Below are positions 37,373 through 46,851 of a stretch of 64,000 nucleotides of DNA, piece after piece. Position 1 is the stretch's first letter. Each line of letters opens with the position of its first letter. This DNA comes from Flavobacteriaceae bacterium. GTDB taxonomy: Bacteria > Bacteroidota > Bacteroidia > Flavobacteriales > Flavobacteriaceae. Below the pieces are notes generated by a model that was given only the letters and a program-made list of their open reading frames with translations, was not told where the DNA came from and ran no database searches. The DNA is taken from assembly GCA_013215095.1 (NCBI GenBank), contig JABSPM010000009.1:22640-86639 (forward strand). The letters run 5' to 3'. The translations under genes were made by a program, and so were the position numbers.

Positions 37373-40300
37373 ATGAATATTTCTACACTGTTTGATAGTT
37401 TAAGTACACGTTTTGGGTTGTTAAAAGCTAAAATGAAGGTTGAGAATTCCGTCAATGACTATGGATTACAATTAATGCTAGAAAATACAGTAATCAGTAT
37501 ACTAAATACGGTTTATAATTATCAACTGGTTAATGCAAATAGCATTGAATATAATTATCCGGCAGTGGATGGTTTATGTAATGACAATGGAATTGCTTTA
37601 CAGATTACATCCACATTTAATAAAACGAAAATAATATCAACAGTAAAAAAATATCTAAAAAACGAAGTTTATAAAACACATGACAATTTAAAGTTCTTCT
37701 TTTTAAAAGATATTAGATCAATTAATAAGGATACTATTAAGGAAATAGAAACTCTTTTAGTTCAAAAAAATATCCGTTTTGATCAGAAAACATGTTTTAT
37801 AGATTACGATACTATTTACCAGAAACTGTATTACGATCAAGATGTTTCCAAGACGCAAAAAGTCTTGGAAATTATAGATAAAGTTTTAGGAGTACTTCCA
37901 ACAGATAAAATCTCAGGTTTTACCTCTATAGGTGTATCATTTGAAAATGATGAGATACAAAACACGAAATTAGTTATAGATAGTATATTAAAACAAGGAA
38001 TTAATACTTATATAACATCAGAAGAGCTTTATAAATCCTTTAAAGAACATAAAGATTTTGATTATTTAATTTTTACTAATGAAGCTACAAAAATTCAGCA
38101 TATAAAACATTTTATTATTATCCTCTCTGATAAATATATTAGTTGTAATCTAGCAAATTCATTAAAATGTTCCTTGCTAAAGTATATTATTAATGAAAGT
38201 GTTAAAACCAAGATAGTGGCATTTAACGCTTATTTAAAAAATATAAAAAATATTCAGAACAAGCGTTTTTCTACTTATAGTTTTATAGATAATGTTCCTG
38301 AAAATATTCAGGAGTTTACAGATGATTTCTTAAAAGAGTTTTTATCTTCAAAAGTTAATGAAGTTATAGTGAATCCTGAAAACATAAAGAGTAGCCTTAT
38401 TAATATTCGTAAAGGATTTAAGCATAAAATTCTTAAAAACACCAAACAATATAAGACTATTTTATTTTTCATGGAAAACATGGATATAGAGATTCTTTAT
38501 GTCGTATTAAAAAATCGTTTTTCAACAAAAGAGGCAATAAATTATCTTAAAACTTTATCTCATACATTTAATTCAAAAAATATTAATGTATTAATTCCTC
38601 GAAATCCAGATCATAAAACACGTCGGGTTATACAGAATTTTAAGTATGAACTAAAGCATTCAAATGTGTATTATATTGACGAGTTCCTTTTTGAAGAAAC
38701 TATTAAAAATATTTCGCAGTTACCAATTTTAGGCGTAGAAGATTTTGTGAAACCTGTAATCAAAGAAAAAGGAAAAATAATTCATCTATCTAATATTTTT
38801 CATTGGATTATTGAAGAGCGTTATCCATCAATAGCAATAATAAAAGCACCAGGAGGTATTGGGAAAACTACATTAGTTGAGAAAATACATGATGATTTTA
38901 TTGATAAAGAAAATCAATACAAATATTTAGTACTATTCATTGAGGCAAATGACTTTATAAAAAACTTTGGTCTTGTAGATTTTTCAGATGAAAATGAATA
39001 TGATTTGTATACAATTTTTAAGAAATGCCACAGTCAAGGAAATAATATTGATGAACAATTATTTTATAATAACTATAGGCATGGAAATATCTTGATGATT
39101 ATTGATGGCGTCGATGAAATTATATCTACAATTACAAGCTTTAATTTAGAAACATTTTTGGCTAAAATATCTCAATTTGCAGAAAAAATAGGTAAAGGAA
39201 AGATACTATTGACTAGCAGAGATCTTTATGTTAAGGATATTGAAAGTTTTTTAAATAGTGTTAATGGAAATGAAAAATCTATAGTTACTTACGATTTAAT
39301 GCCATTTAATAAAGATCTAGCACTAGAATATTTTAAACTGAATGCATTGTCTGAAAGTCAATCTAATACTGCATTAAATTTACTGGAAGGTTTTGTGTTG
39401 GAGATTGATAAAAACGAAGAGTATATTTACCCTCCTTTCGTTTTAGATATTGTTTTAGATTTTATTAGAGTTACTAATGAAATAGACAATGATATGTTAG
39501 ATTATAGCATGTTTGATTCAAAATATTTGGTGCAAAACCATAGGTTAGATTATATTATTCAACAAACATTTAATAGAGAAAATAACAAGAAATTTACTTA
39601 TGGTTATGATCTAGGAATAGATGAGCAAGTTGCCTTCTTTTGCCTAATGGCAATAGAAAAAAAAGGACATATAAAAGAAAAACAAGTTTTACCCTTATTA
39701 AATCAATTGGGTTATATCAGTAATTCAGAAAAAATTGCACAAAGTCTGAAGGATCACCCTTTTTTGAAAGAGAATGATGGTGTGTATTCATTTCTGTACC
39801 GCTTTTTAGAAACAGAATTTTCAATAATTGGACTTTTTAACTTATTGAAAAAACAGGGATTCACAAGTTATAATGATTATTTTATAGATGTTTTTGCATA
39901 TGAATGTAGTTATAATTCCATTATTTCAAAGGGGCTGATGAAGAAAATAAAATTAGATAGTTTCTTTACAGACAAGAATATTATACCAATTATTGCAGAT
40001 GCGATTCGAACAATTTTATTGAGGAAAGAAATTAATATTAACCAAAAAAAAGCTGTTAGTAATCTTTTTTTATTATTGTATGAGTACTTCTATAAAAAAA
40101 GTGATATAAGACTTCTTACAAACACGCTTATAAAGAACATATTCAGTCATAATAACAATCAATATATTTCTAACTTTTTTCTTTATGATATTCCTGATAG
40201 CTTAAACATGATACTAGACTTAAGAGGTCTATACTTTAGTTGTTCTGAAATTAATAACTATGCGAATTTTGTGTTTTGTGATTTTGATGAAATCACATCA

Positions 40301-40738
40301 TTTGAAAATTCTTGTAGAATAGAAAATATTAATCTGACTGGTGTTTCAATATTTGATAAGTTGGATAGCTTATCGTTGTCAGAGGAGAATTTTGATAATG
40401 TAAGAGGTAATGACAATAGTTTACACAAAATTTTAAGTTTAAAAAAATTAGGTAAAGGTGGAATTGAAAAAGAATTGAGAAAATACTTAAAGGCGTTTTA
40501 TAATAATCGAATATTGAAAGACAATATAACTATTCGCCAACTAAAGACGAATTACCAAAACAAGCATTTAGTAAATCTAATTACTGAAGAAATGGTAAGA
40601 GAAGGAGTATTATCTGTTTCTGACGAAACAATCACTTTAAATCCAAATTTAAAAGGAAAGATTAATAAATTTGTATATCAAGCTAGATCGTTTATTGAAA
40701 TAAAAAGGGTATATCGAAAGATTGCAATGAATATGTGA
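37373..40738 (+). CDS. NACHT-type STAND NTPase with SMEK-like N-terminal domain
   Basis: 1121 residues. N-terminal about 170 residues resemble the SMEK domain found on bacterial conflict proteins (AVDGLCNDNGIALQITSTFN with its acidic and Gln residues). A middle part, about 180-470, is unassigned. Then the NACHT core: Walker A APGGIGKTTLVEK near 492, Walker B ILMIIDGVDEI near 572 with the DGxDE form, and sensor ILLTSRD near 610. The C-terminal 480 residues are helix-rich, a place for ligand sensing. STAND ATPases of this build act as NLR-like immune sensors in bacteria. It is the last gene of the operon. Confidence 0.78.
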   Translation: MNISTLFDSLSTRFGLLKAKMKVENSVNDYGLQLMLENTVISILNTVYNYQLVNANSIEYNYPAVDGLCNDNGIALQITSTFNKTKIISTVKKYLKNEVYKTHDNLKFFFLKDIRSINKDTIKEIETLLVQKNIRFDQKTCFIDYDTIYQKLYYDQDVSKTQKVLEIIDKVLGVLPTDKISGFTSIGVSFENDEIQNTKLVIDSILKQGINTYITSEELYKSFKEHKDFDYLIFTNEATKIQHIKHFIIILSDKYISCNLANSLKCSLLKYIINESVKTKIVAFNAYLKNIKNIQNKRFSTYSFIDNVPENIQEFTDDFLKEFLSSKVNEVIVNPENIKSSLINIRKGFKHKILKNTKQYKTILFFMENMDIEILYVVLKNRFSTKEAINYLKTLSHTFNSKNINVLIPRNPDHKTRRVIQNFKYELKHSNVYYIDEFLFEETIKNISQLPILGVEDFVKPVIKEKGKIIHLSNIFHWIIEERYPSIAIIKAPGGIGKTTLVEKIHDDFIDKENQYKYLVLFIEANDFIKNFGLVDFSDENEYDLYTIFKKCHSQGNNIDEQLFYNNYRHGNILMIIDGVDEIISTITSFNLETFLAKISQFAEKIGKGKILLTSRDLYVKDIESFLNSVNGNEKSIVTYDLMPFNKDLALEYFKLNALSESQSNTALNLLEGFVLEIDKNEEYIYPPFVLDIVLDFIRVTNEIDNDMLDYSMFDSKYLVQNHRLDYIIQQTFNRENNKKFTYGYDLGIDEQVAFFCLMAIEKKGHIKEKQVLPLLNQLGYISNSEKIAQSLKDHPFLKENDGVYSFLYRFLETEFSIIGLFNLLKKQGFTSYNDYFIDVFAYECSYNSIISKGLMKKIKLDSFFTDKNIIPIIADAIRTILLRKEININQKKAVSNLFLLLYEYFYKKSDIRLLTNTLIKNIFSHNNNQYISNFFLYDIPDSLNMILDLRGLYFSCSEINNYANFVFCDFDEITSFENSCRIENINLTGVSIFDKLDSLSLSEENFDNVRGNDNSLHKILSLKKLGKGGIEKELRKYLKAFYNNRILKDNITIRQLKTNYQNKHLVNLITEEMVREGVLSVSDETITLNPNLKGKINKFVYQARSFIEIKRVYRKIAMNM

Positions 40739-40941
40739 TTTTGTTTGTAAATCTTCATACGGGAAAAGTTAATCTTGTCAAAGATGATATCAAAAGGAAT
40801 TTTTATAATAGAAGAAAAGATAAATATTCCAAAGCACTATGATTTATGAGATGCACTAGGCTTTATAAGATATTGTCGCTCCCACACGAAAGAATGCTTT
40901 CGGTAGCAAGGAATAGCTGTAAATGATAAACATTATACGAG

Positions 40942-40980
40942 TTCTTTTGTTAAATTATACATTAGAAAAATGATGATTTT
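40942..40980 (+). repeat. Dispersed intergenic repeat, truncated copy C
   Basis: 39 bp matching the first 39 bp of copy A (15724 onward) at about 35 positions. The match ends abruptly at 40980. It stands between the NACHT gene and the endonuclease V remnant. Confidence 0.6.
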
Positions 40981-41031
40981 GGTAACACAACCAACATATA
41001 TAGAAAAACATTCAAATCCAGACTTAGAAGA

Positions 41032-41493
41032 ATGATTTTAGCAATTGATGTACATTACAAAGGACATGGTAGTGCTCGAGCGGTAGGGGCTTTGTTTCAT
41101 TGGAATGCTATGAAAGCAGAACAGGTTGTAATCGAATCCATAGCGGATGTCCAACCATAAATTTCTGGTCAGTCTTACAAAAGAGAGCTGCCTTGTGTCA
41201 TGACAATTATCAGAAAGATACAACTTTCAGAAATAGAGGTTGTTATAGTAGATGGTCATGTGTATGTAGATAATAATAAAACCTACGGTTTAGGAGGTTA
41301 TACTTGGGAGGCTATAGAGTACAAAGTACCTGTAATAGGTGTTGCTAAAAGAGGATTTTTTGCGAATAAGCAAACGGTAGTAGAAGTTATACGAGGATAA
41401 AGTAAAAACCTTTTATATGTTTCTAGCATTGGCATAGACAAAGAGGAAGCCGCAAAAAAAATAAAAGAAAAGCAATGTCAGAGGCATACATAA
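41032..41493 (+). pseudogene. Endonuclease V pseudogene
   Basis: The reading frame from ATG 41032 gives MILAIDVHYKGHGSARAVG, then YKRELPC, then VVIVDGHVYVDN and GLGGYTWEAI, then VPVIGVAKRGFF and LYVSSIGIDKEEA. These are the landmarks of bacterial endonuclease V, which nicks DNA beside deaminated adenine, including both catalytic Asp sites. In-frame TAA codons at 41158 and 41398 interrupt it, and the C-terminal end is lost after about 41480. Thus a dead copy. The family usually has about 170-230 residues. Confidence 0.8.
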
Positions 41494-41825
41494 TAATAGA
41501 GGGTTATTTTATATAGAGGCACACGTTACAAACCTAGCCCTAGAGTAGAGTGTGTTTTAACAAATAGCAGGGACAATTTATAGTCTTGAAAATGGAGATG
41601 CTAAACTATCTGGTTCCACATATAGAGTTATTAAAAAATGAAAAATTTCTATAGTGATTTTTGGAGAGGTCTATCTTTATCTGCTAAAATACGCTAATAC
41701 TCTAATCTAAATTTAAACAATATATTATCTTTGCAGCTTAATCCTGAAATGAGTTCGGGATGTTTTGAATCGATAGGAAGCCTATAAGTTAATTGTAAGC
41801 GATCGTTATTATTAATAAAGAAACA
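41494..41825 (+). promoter_or_regulatory. asnS upstream region with leader hairpin
   Basis: The first part holds a further short coding-like remnant (IYSLENGDAKLSGSTYRV in frame before a stop near 41640). A -7 box TATCTTTG lies at 41726-41733 without a clear -33. An 8-bp stem with one G-U pair (41741-41748 with 41754-41761, loop ATGAG) then opens the transcript about 65 nt before the asnS ATG. Such a hairpin right at the 5' end could protect the message or regulate it; no T-box features are seen. Confidence 0.4.
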
Positions 41826-41826
41826 G

Positions 41827-43269
41827 ATGAAAACAAGCACAGTTGCAGAATTATTGTCTCAAGAAACCACTCACATTGATGTTGAGGTAAAAGGATGGGT
41901 AAGAACATTTCGAGCAAATCGTTTTATTGCTCTTAATGATGGTTCTACAATTAATAATATTCAATGTGTTGTTGATTTTGAGAATACAGATGAAGCCCTG
42001 CTTAAGCGTATTTCTACAGGAGCTGCTGTACATATAAAAGGGCAATTAGAAGAAAGTCAAGGTAAAGGGCAAAGCGTTGAAGTTCAAGTAAAATCTATTG
42101 AAATTTTGGGTGAAGTTGATCCAGAAGAAGTGTCAAAAACAATTATGCAACCAAAGCGTCATACTTTGGATAAATTGAGAGCACAAGCGCATTTAAGAAC
42201 TCGTACCAATACCTTTAGTGCCGTGATGCGTTTACGTTCTAGTTTGTCTTTCGCCATTCACGACTACTTTAACAAGAATGGATTCTATTACATGCATACA
42301 CCAATTATTACAGGAAGTGATGCTGAGGGTGCAGGTGAAATGTTTAGAGTAACCACTTTAGACCCTAAAAATCCACCCTTAACTGAAGAAGGCGAAGTTG
42401 ATTATAGTCAAGATTTCTTTGGAAAAGAAACCAATCTTACGGTTTCGGGTCAATTAGAAGCCGAAACGTATGCAATGTCTCTTGGTAAAGTCTATACTTT
42501 TGGTCCAACATTTAGAGCTGAAAATTCTAACACTTCTAGACATTTGTCTGAATTCTGGATGATAGAACCAGAAGTTGCGTTTATGGATTTGGATGGCAAC
42601 ATGGACCTCGCAGAAGACTTTATGAAATACGTCCTTAGCCACGTTCTTAAACATAATAAAGAAGACTTAACGTTTTTGGAGCAACGACTAATCCAAGAGG
42701 ACAAATCAAAACCCCAAGCGGAGCGAAATGAAATGACACTTACAGAAAAATTACATTTTGTAATTGACAATAATTTTAAACGTGTAAGCTATACCGAAGC
42801 TATTGATATTTTGCGTAACAGTAAACCTAATAAAAAGAAGAAGTTTAAATATCTTATCAATGAATGGGGTGCAGATTTACAGTCAGAACATGAACGCTTC
42901 TTAGTAGAAAAACACTTTAAATGTCCTGTGATCTTGTTTGATTATCCAGCTAATATTAAAGCATTTTACATGCGTTTAAATGAAGACGAAAAAACAGTAC
43001 GAGCCATGGATATCCTATTCCCTGGAATTGGAGAAATCGTTGGAGGAAGTCAACGCGAAGAACGCTTAGATGTGCTCAAAGAAAAAATGGCAGCTCTTGG
43101 AATTCCAGAAGAAGAATTGTGGTGGTATTTGGATTTAAGAAAATACGGAACAGCAACGCACTCTGGCTTTGGTCTTGGATTTGAACGTCTAGTGATGTTT
43201 GTTACAGGAATGGGGAATATTAGAGATGTAATTCCTTACCCAAGAACACCTCAAAATGCCGAGTTTTAA
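41827..43269 (+). CDS. asnS: Asparaginyl-tRNA synthetase
   Basis: Class II synthetase charging tRNA-Asn. 480 residues. Seen: N-terminal OB-fold anticodon domain (VEVKGWVRTFRANRFIALND), motif 1 region after RTRTNTFSAVMRLRSSLSF, HTPIITGSDAEGAGEMF, motif 2 FRAENSNTSRHLSEFWMIEP and motif 3 HSGFGLGFERLVMFVTG. AsnRS rather than AspRS by the AENS signature and by length. Ends before a terminator. Confidence 0.97.
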   Translation: MKTSTVAELLSQETTHIDVEVKGWVRTFRANRFIALNDGSTINNIQCVVDFENTDEALLKRISTGAAVHIKGQLEESQGKGQSVEVQVKSIEILGEVDPEEVSKTIMQPKRHTLDKLRAQAHLRTRTNTFSAVMRLRSSLSFAIHDYFNKNGFYYMHTPIITGSDAEGAGEMFRVTTLDPKNPPLTEEGEVDYSQDFFGKETNLTVSGQLEAETYAMSLGKVYTFGPTFRAENSNTSRHLSEFWMIEPEVAFMDLDGNMDLAEDFMKYVLSHVLKHNKEDLTFLEQRLIQEDKSKPQAERNEMTLTEKLHFVIDNNFKRVSYTEAIDILRNSKPNKKKKFKYLINEWGADLQSEHERFLVEKHFKCPVILFDYPANIKAFYMRLNEDEKTVRAMDILFPGIGEIVGGSQREERLDVLKEKMAALGIPEEELWWYLDLRKYGTATHSGFGLGFERLVMFVTGMGNIRDVIPYPRTPQNAEF

Positions 43270-43290
43270 ATAAAATGCAGCTAATAGACC

Positions 43291-43329
43291 AAAACAATCT
43301 ATGTTCTTTCAATGAAAATAGATTGTTTT
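43291..43329 (+). terminator. Intrinsic terminator after asnS
   Basis: 12-bp perfect stem (43291-43302 with 43318-43329), 15-nt loop, followed by a T-tract. Confidence 0.85.
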
Positions 43330-43505
43330 TTTTATTTTTATAAGACCATTTTTTATTTAAAATGTCTAGCTTGAAACACTTACACCGTGTTTTAGACTAA
43401 CGTTAAGGCGAAACCAAAAAACTATCGTCTATGCAACAAAGAAGTCGAAAGGGCAGAGCGAGGTGCTGAGTTAAAATTAAATGGTATTAAACCCTAAATA
43501 TACAG

Positions 43506-44963
43506 ATGCTTAAACAGTATTTACAATTTAAATTATCGCAAAAATTATCACCACAGCAAATCCAGCTGATGAAATTGATACAACTCCCTACGCAAGCGTT
43601 TGAACAACGTATAAAGCAAGAGTTGGAAGAGAATCCCGCTTTAGAAAGTGGTAAAGAAAATAATGAGGATTTTGAAGATAGCTTTGACAATAGCCCAGAA
43701 GATTTTGGCGACAACGATACCATAAATGCAGAGGATATCAATGTCGATGAATACTTGAGTGATGACGAAGTGCCAGACTATCGTATGCAGGCTAATAACT
43801 ATAGTGTGGATGATGAAGATAAACAGATTCCCTATGCGTCGGGAACCTCTTTTACACAGCATTTAATCAACCAACTCAATACCTTTCGTTTGGATGATGA
43901 AGCCCAACAAATTGCTGAGTTTTTGGTAGGAAGTGTAGATGACAGTGGTTATATCCGTCGTTTATTAACGGATATAATGGATGATTTGGCATTTACTCAA
44001 AATGTATATACCACAGAAGATAAGATTGAAGCGGTTTTGGCTGTAGTACATCAACTTGATCCAGCGGGTGTAGGCGCACGGAACTTGCAAGAATGTTTAC
44101 TGTTACAGTTGCAAAGAAAAGGACAAAGTGAAACTATAGCATTAGCAACAAGTATTATCGAGAAGGGCTTTGAGCAATTCACAAAAAAACACTACAAAAA
44201 ATTACTGCAAAAGTTCAACATTGATGAATATCAACTTAAAGATGCAATCCTAGAAATCGAACGCCTAAACCCCAAACCTGGAAGCGCGTATTCAGGAAAT
44301 ACCCGTATTGTAGAGCATGTAGTACCAGACTTTACAATTCGAATTCAAGAAGGCAAATTAGAACTGACCTTAAATGGACGTAATGCGCCAGAATTGCATG
44401 TTTCTAGAACCTATAATAATATGCTTAAAGGCTATAAGGAATCTAAAGAAAAGTCAAAATCTCAAAAGGACGCCGTACTGTTTATTAAACAAAAGTTGGA
44501 TGCGGCTAAATGGTTTATAGAGGCTATTAAGCAACGCCAGCAAACCTTGTTTGTAACGATGAGTGCTATTATGTATTACCAAAAAGACTATTTCTTATCA
44601 GGAGATGAACGCAAATTAAAACCTATGATATTAAAGGATGTCGCTGAAGAAATTGACATGGATGTATCTACAGTTTCACGTGTTGCCAATAGTAAATATG
44701 TAGATACGCCATATGGCACCAAATTGATTAAGGATTTTTTTAGTGAGTCCATGAAAAATGACCAAGGTGAAGATGTCTCTACAAGAGAGATTAAAAAGAT
44801 TTTGGAAACGGTAATTGATGAAGAGGATAAGAAAAAACCACTCACCGACGAAAAACTGGCCAAGTTGCTCAAAGAAAAGGGCTACCCTATTGCTAGACGT
44901 ACAGTGGCTAAATATCGAGAGCAACTAGATTTACCTGTGGCTAGACTAAGGAAACAGATCTAA
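43506..44963 (+). CDS. rpoN: RNA polymerase sigma-54 factor
   Basis: Alternative sigma factor recognising -24/-12 promoters and requiring AAA+ activators. 485 residues. Region I: MLKQYLQFKLSQKLSPQQI with Gln-rich helix and LEENPALE. Region II is acidic (about residues 45-100). Region III has the core-binding part, the HTH DVSTVSRVANSKYV, and ends with the RpoN box, here ARRTVAKYREQL, 20 residues from the C terminus. The usual asnS-rpoN order of flavobacteria is kept. The next gene starts 2 nt after the stop. Confidence 0.96.
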   Translation: MLKQYLQFKLSQKLSPQQIQLMKLIQLPTQAFEQRIKQELEENPALESGKENNEDFEDSFDNSPEDFGDNDTINAEDINVDEYLSDDEVPDYRMQANNYSVDDEDKQIPYASGTSFTQHLINQLNTFRLDDEAQQIAEFLVGSVDDSGYIRRLLTDIMDDLAFTQNVYTTEDKIEAVLAVVHQLDPAGVGARNLQECLLLQLQRKGQSETIALATSIIEKGFEQFTKKHYKKLLQKFNIDEYQLKDAILEIERLNPKPGSAYSGNTRIVEHVVPDFTIRIQEGKLELTLNGRNAPELHVSRTYNNMLKGYKESKEKSKSQKDAVLFIKQKLDAAKWFIEAIKQRQQTLFVTMSAIMYYQKDYFLSGDERKLKPMILKDVAEEIDMDVSTVSRVANSKYVDTPYGTKLIKDFFSESMKNDQGEDVSTREIKKILETVIDEEDKKKPLTDEKLAKLLKEKGYPIARRTVAKYREQLDLPVARLRKQI

Positions 44964-44965
44964 CT

Positions 44966-45571
44966 ATGAATGGATTTATTCGAAGCATATCTTATATTTT
45001 TCATCCATTGTTTATGCCTTTTATCGCGGTAGTGCTCTTTTTTTTAAAGTCCCCAAGGTATATTCCAATAGAGTTTATAAAGGCAAAGCTCACGGCTTTA
45101 TTTTTATTGAGTATCATGCTGCCTATTTTAGTGTTTTATATGCTTAAAACCTTAAATGTAGTTAAGCATATCCACCTAAAATCTACTAAAGAACGAATTA
45201 TACCCTTAGTACTCAATTGTATCATTATTGGATATTTGAATTATAGCAGCTTTCCGGCAAATCAATGTATTGAACTGCATTATTTCTTTATAGGTGTCAT
45301 ATTCTCAACTTTAAGTTGTCTTATCTTGGCAATACTGAAGTTTAAGGCCAGTATCCATATGATTGCTACTTCAGGTGTTTTAATGTTTTGTATCGCCTTA
45401 AGTATCCATTATAGCATTAATATTATAGGTACAATTGCGCTAATGTTCATCCTTGTTGGTGCTATTGCTACCTCAAGACTACACATGAAAGCACATTCTA
45501 TTGAAGAATTAATAGTTGGGAGTGTTGTTGGTGTTATACCACAGCTTATACTGTTAAAATTTTGGTTATAG
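44966..45571 (+). CDS. PAP2-like integral membrane protein
   Basis: 201 residues with five or six membrane helices. Traces of the PAP2 lipid-phosphatase motifs are seen: KSTKERIIP for motif 1, KASIHMIATSG for motif 2, and SRLHMKAHSIEE, fitting SR-x5-H-x3-E where Asp is normal, for motif 3. A phosphatase of isoprenoid or lipid phosphates is likely, but the motifs are weak. It is probably translated with rpoN and its end overlaps the convergent PorT-like gene by 6 nt. Confidence 0.65.
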   Translation: MNGFIRSISYIFHPLFMPFIAVVLFFLKSPRYIPIEFIKAKLTALFLLSIMLPILVFYMLKTLNVVKHIHLKSTKERIIPLVLNCIIIGYLNYSSFPANQCIELHYFFIGVIFSTLSCLILAILKFKASIHMIATSGVLMFCIALSIHYSINIIGTIALMFILVGAIATSRLHMKAHSIEELIVGSVVGVIPQLILLKFWL

Positions 45572-46267
45572 TAGATAGAAAATAAGACCAATTTTTACAA
45601 GTTTCATGTCAACAGCAACAGCTTCAGTGGTTGTAATCTCATCAAAAATGGGATTCAAACCATAATAGATTTGAATGTTCCAGGTGTCATAACCTGCATT
45701 TAGAGTAAGGCCGTATTGGAGTTTGTTTATATCTGAAAGGCCTTTGGTTTTTGTAGTTTCGGAACTTACTTTTAATACCGAACGTGAGGCAAAGACATAA
45801 CCAAATTTTAAACCACCGTATACACGCCAAAATTTATAGGAGCTAGGATTTGATGTTCTCCATCGGATTTCTAAAGGAAGTTCTATGCCGTGAAGTGAGG
45901 TTCTATTACTAGAAAAATCAGCAGTATTTAAAATCGTATAGCTGGTACTATTGGAATTAGATTCGGTTATTGCTAAGTTGTGATTTACGAAATCTAGGGC
46001 ATAACCAAGCCCAACACCAAACCCAAAAGTGCGTGTCTTATTAATGGGTATATCAAGAATTTTACCAAATGCACCACCAATTGAAAATCCACTCTGTGAT
46101 AAAGCAGTAGGCTTTTTTGCGAGAAGGTTATAGTGGATGCCAAAATAGAATTGATCTTCTTTATATCGTGTATCCACAATTGTGCTGCTTGATGCGTCTT
46201 GTAAAGATTCTTGGGCTAGTACTACAAACCCAAAACTAAAGACCATTAAAGTTATAAAAAATTTCAT
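45566..46267 (-). CDS. PorT-family outer-membrane beta-barrel protein
   Basis: 233 residues with a signal peptide (FGFVVLAQ) and alternating strands of an eight-strand type barrel, GFSIGGAFGKILDIPI near the start and ending KLVKIGLIFYLL. This is the build of PorT/SprT, an assembly factor of the type IX secretion system, and of related outer-membrane proteins found beside rpoN in flavobacteria. The T9SS role is probable, not shown. The gene lies downstream of the ExbB/ExbD cluster but a terminator separates them. Confidence 0.65.
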   Translation of the reverse strand: MKFFITLMVFSFGFVVLAQESLQDASSSTIVDTRYKEDQFYFGIHYNLLAKKPTALSQSGFSIGGAFGKILDIPINKTRTFGFGVGLGYALDFVNHNLAITESNSNSTSYTILNTADFSSNRTSLHGIELPLEIRWRTSNPSSYKFWRVYGGLKFGYVFASRSVLKVSSETTKTKGLSDINKLQYGLTLNAGYDTWNIQIYYGLNPIFDEITTTEAVAVDMKLVKIGLIFYLL

Positions 46268-46301
46268 TATATAGGTTTATAACAAATATAAGGCAAAAAA
46301 A

Positions 46302-46325
46302 AGAGCACCCTAAAAAGAGTGCTCT
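46302..46325 (-). terminator. Terminator of the exbB-exbD cluster
   Basis: 7-bp stem AGAGCAC/GTGCTCT (46302-46308 with 46319-46325) followed on the minus strand by six T. It lies 26 nt after the second exbD stop. Confidence 0.75.
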
Positions 46326-46351
46326 AGTATATGTAATAAATTAAGATGGTA

Positions 46352-46831
46352 CTATTGCATATTTGTTAATGCATCACCCTTACCTGTTGTATAGTTGATT
46401 TTTAAAGCATTTACTTTTCTAAGCTCTTGCTTTACATCACCAACTATTCCCATGTTTGCATCTTTATCTACTTTTAAGGAAACTGTTAAGAAAGGAATCA
46501 GCTCTTCTCTTAAAGCAGCTCTTTCAGAACTAATAAAAGCACCTATTTCATCCAATTTGGCAAAGTTGTCATTAAGTTGAATCGTTGCGACATCACCAAA
46601 TTTTTCATAACCTTTGCTAGGTTTTCCCATGTAAATATAGCTGATTGGATTCTTTTTATCCAATTTTTCAACTTGGTCTGCTAATGGTAATTTATTCTGT
46701 ATTTTCAATGAATTCTCTCTCATCACGGTCGCTACCATGAAGAAGAATAATAACATAAATACAATATCTGGCAATGATGCAGTCGAAATTGCAGGTAAAT
46801 CCCCTCCTTTTTTCTTTTTAAATTTAGACAT
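46352..46831 (-). CDS. ExbD/TolR-family biopolymer transport protein (second copy)
   Basis: 159 residues: short cytoplasmic N terminus (KFKKKKGGDLPAISTASLPD), one membrane helix (IVFMLLFFFMVATVM) with the Asp just before it that carries protons in this family, and a periplasmic domain. It works with ExbB to energise TonB or a similar partner. It follows the first exbD gene by 20 nt. Two different ExbD proteins beside one ExbB are common in Bacteroidota. Confidence 0.88.
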   Translation of the reverse strand: MSKFKKKKGGDLPAISTASLPDIVFMLLFFFMVATVMRENSLKIQNKLPLADQVEKLDKKNPISYIYMGKPSKGYEKFGDVATIQLNDNFAKLDEIGAFISSERAALREELIPFLTVSLKVDKDANMGIVGDVKQELRKVNALKINYTTGKGDALTNMQ

Positions 46832-46851
46832 AAGTAATCTCTTTATTTAAA

